A stretch of 5,401 nucleotides of DNA, taken from positions 1-5,401 of the forward strand of contig JAJZSS010000152.1 in NCBI GenBank assembly GCA_021849525.1, given 5' to 3'. Source of the DNA: Chloroflexota bacterium (GTDB lineage: Bacteria > Chloroflexota > Anaerolineae > Anaerolineales > UBA4823). The notes below the pieces were generated by a model. That model was not told the origin of the DNA, did not search any database, and worked only from the letters and a program-made list of their open reading frames with translations. The position numbers and the translations under genes are program-made. Position 1 is the stretch's first letter, and the number at the start of each line of letters is the position of its first letter. Shown piece by piece: positions 4,226 through 5,401 of this stretch.

Positions 4226-5401
4226 ATGGCTAAATATGTAGCAGCAGTCGATCAGGGTACGACCAGTACCCGCTTTATGATCTTCGATCACGCCGGCATG
4301 GTCGTCGGGGTTCATCAAAAAGAACATGAACAGATTTACCCGAAGCCAGGTTGGGTTGAGCACGACCCGTTGGAAATCTGGCAGGCCACTCAGGAAGTGA
4401 TCGATGGCGCTCTGAAGAAGTACAAAGTTGATCCGAAAGATATCGCTGCAGTAGGCGTCACCAACCAGCGTGAAACCACCGTGGTGTGGGACCGCGCTAC
4501 CGGCAAGCCGGTCTACAATGCCATCGTCTGGCAGGATACCCGCACCGATACGATCTGCAATGAGCTGGCCAAGAATGGCGGTCAGGATCGCTTCCGCGCC
4601 AAAGTCGGCCTGCCTCTTGCGACCTATTTCTCTGGCCCCAAGATCAAATGGGTCCTCGACAACGTCCCCGGTGTGCGCGCCAAAGCTGAGAAGGGCGAAG
4701 TGCTCTTCGGCAATATCGATACCTGGGTGATCTGGAACCTGACCGGGGGCTCCAATGGCGGCGTGCATGTCACCGACGTCTCCAATGCCTCCCGCACCAT
4801 GCTGATGAACCTCGAGACGCTGGACTGGGACGATGAGATCCTCAAGATCATGGGCGTCCCCAAGGCGATGCTGCCGACCATCAAGGCCTCCTCGGCTGTA
4901 TACGGCAAGGCTGTTGGCTCATTGAACGGCATCCCCGTCGCCGGCGACCTGGGCGACCAGCAAGCGGCGCTCTTTGGCCAGACCTGCTTCAGCCCCGGCG
5001 AAGCCAAGAACACCTATGGCACCGGCTGCTTCATGCTGCTGAATACCGGCACCAAGCCCGTTCAGAGCAAGAATGGCCTGCTGACCACCCTCGGCTACAA
5101 GATTGGTGATGAGCCAGCGGTGTATGCCCTGGAAGGCTCTATCGCCATCACCGGCGCCCTGGTCCAGTGGCTGCGCGACAACCTGGGCTTCTTCGAATTC
5201 TCGAAGCACGTCGAAGATTTCGCCAACAAGGTTGAGGACAGCGGCGGCATTTACTTCGTGCCGGCGTTCTCTGGCCTGTTTGCCCCCTACTGGAAGAGCG
5301 ATGCCCGCGGCGCGATCGTTGGCATGACCCGCTACGTCACCAAGTACCACATCGCCCGCGCTGCCCTGGAAGCAACCGCTTACCAGACTCGCGAAGTGCT
5401 C
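4226..5401 (+). CDS. glpK: Glycerol kinase (3' partial)
   Basis: FGGY-family kinase that phosphorylates glycerol to sn-glycerol-3-phosphate in the cytoplasm, trapping glycerol that enters through GlpF. The frame is open to the right edge: 392 codons are present of a family length near 500, so roughly the last 100 residues lie outside. The N-terminal phosphate loop is DQGTTSTR (9-16). Glycerol-contacting residues align with E. coli GlpK at an offset of one: R82-E83 (R83-E84), W102 (W103), Y134 (Y135), D244 in [10 protein letters not shown] (D245) and F269 in YGTGCFM (F270). These favour glycerol over the pentulose or hexulose kinases of the same superfamily. The segment where Gram-positive PTS-regulated enzymes carry the HPr-phosphorylated His reads SSAVYGKA (222-229), with no His, so that control appears absent. 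Codons are strongly biased to C/G endings, suggesting high expression. Shares the operon and ribosome binding site sequence with glpF. Confidence 0.95.
   Translation, partial: MAKYVAAVDQGTTSTRFMIFDHAGMVVGVHQKEHEQIYPKPGWVEHDPLEIWQATQEVIDGALKKYKVDPKDIAAVGVTNQRETTVVWDRATGKPVYNAIVWQDTRTDTICNELAKNGGQDRFRAKVGLPLATYFSGPKIKWVLDNVPGVRAKAEKGEVLFGNIDTWVIWNLTGGSNGGVHVTDVSNASRTMLMNLETLDWDDEILKIMGVPKAMLPTIKASSAVYGKAVGSLNGIPVAGDLGDQQAALFGQTCFSPGEAKNTYGTGCFMLLNTGTKPVQSKNGLLTTLGYKIGDEPAVYALEGSIAITGALVQWLRDNLGFFEFSKHVEDFANKVEDSGGIYFVPAFSGLFAPYWKSDARGAIVGMTRYVTKYHIARAALEATAYQTREVL

Overview
This window is a glycerol and dihydroxyacetone (Dha) utilisation locus from a bacterium, with every recognised gene on the + strand. 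In order it holds the 3' part of a DhaR-type regulator (PAS, AAA+, Fis-type HTH), a 329-nt regulatory gap, a glycerol facilitator (glpF), the PTS-type dihydroxyacetone kinase subunits dhaK and dhaL, and the 5' part of a glycerol kinase gene (glpK) cut by the right edge.

The organism is not fixed by the sequence. Coding DNA is moderately GC-rich, ribosome binding sites are strong AAGGAG types, and the main promoter is a textbook sigma-70 type. The regulator looks like a sigma-54 activator but has lost its GAFTGA loop, as expected where sigma-54 is absent or not used. An Anaerolineae-like Chloroflexota is my best guess, held at low to moderate confidence and based on general impression, not on a database comparison.

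Layout: 1-1304 regulator, 5' end outside the window. 1305-1633 intergenic: a perfect 31-bp palindrome with a further half-site one palindrome-length downstream, a TTGACA-16-CATAAT promoter, and a leader of about 200 nt with small hairpins. 1634-2416 glpF. 2420-2453 a strong intrinsic terminator only 23 nt before dhaK. 2477-3478 dhaK. 3479-3556 a hairpin-rich gap. 3557-4192 dhaL. 4226 to the end glpK.

How it works (known families plus inference): glycerol enters through GlpF and is either phosphorylated by GlpK to glycerol-3-phosphate or oxidised elsewhere to Dha, which DhaK/DhaL phosphorylate. In E. coli, DhaL:ADP activates and DhaK antagonises DhaR. Here the DhaR-like protein is encoded immediately upstream, so the same kinase subunits may control both branches. 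DhaM (the PTS phosphodonor), glycerol dehydrogenase and GlpD are not in the window. No mobile element, CRISPR array, tRNA or rRNA was seen. The most interesting features are the regulator's degenerate ATPase and GAFTGA motifs and the layered RNA signals (terminator, hairpins, RBS-covering stem) that could set unequal levels of the operon's products.
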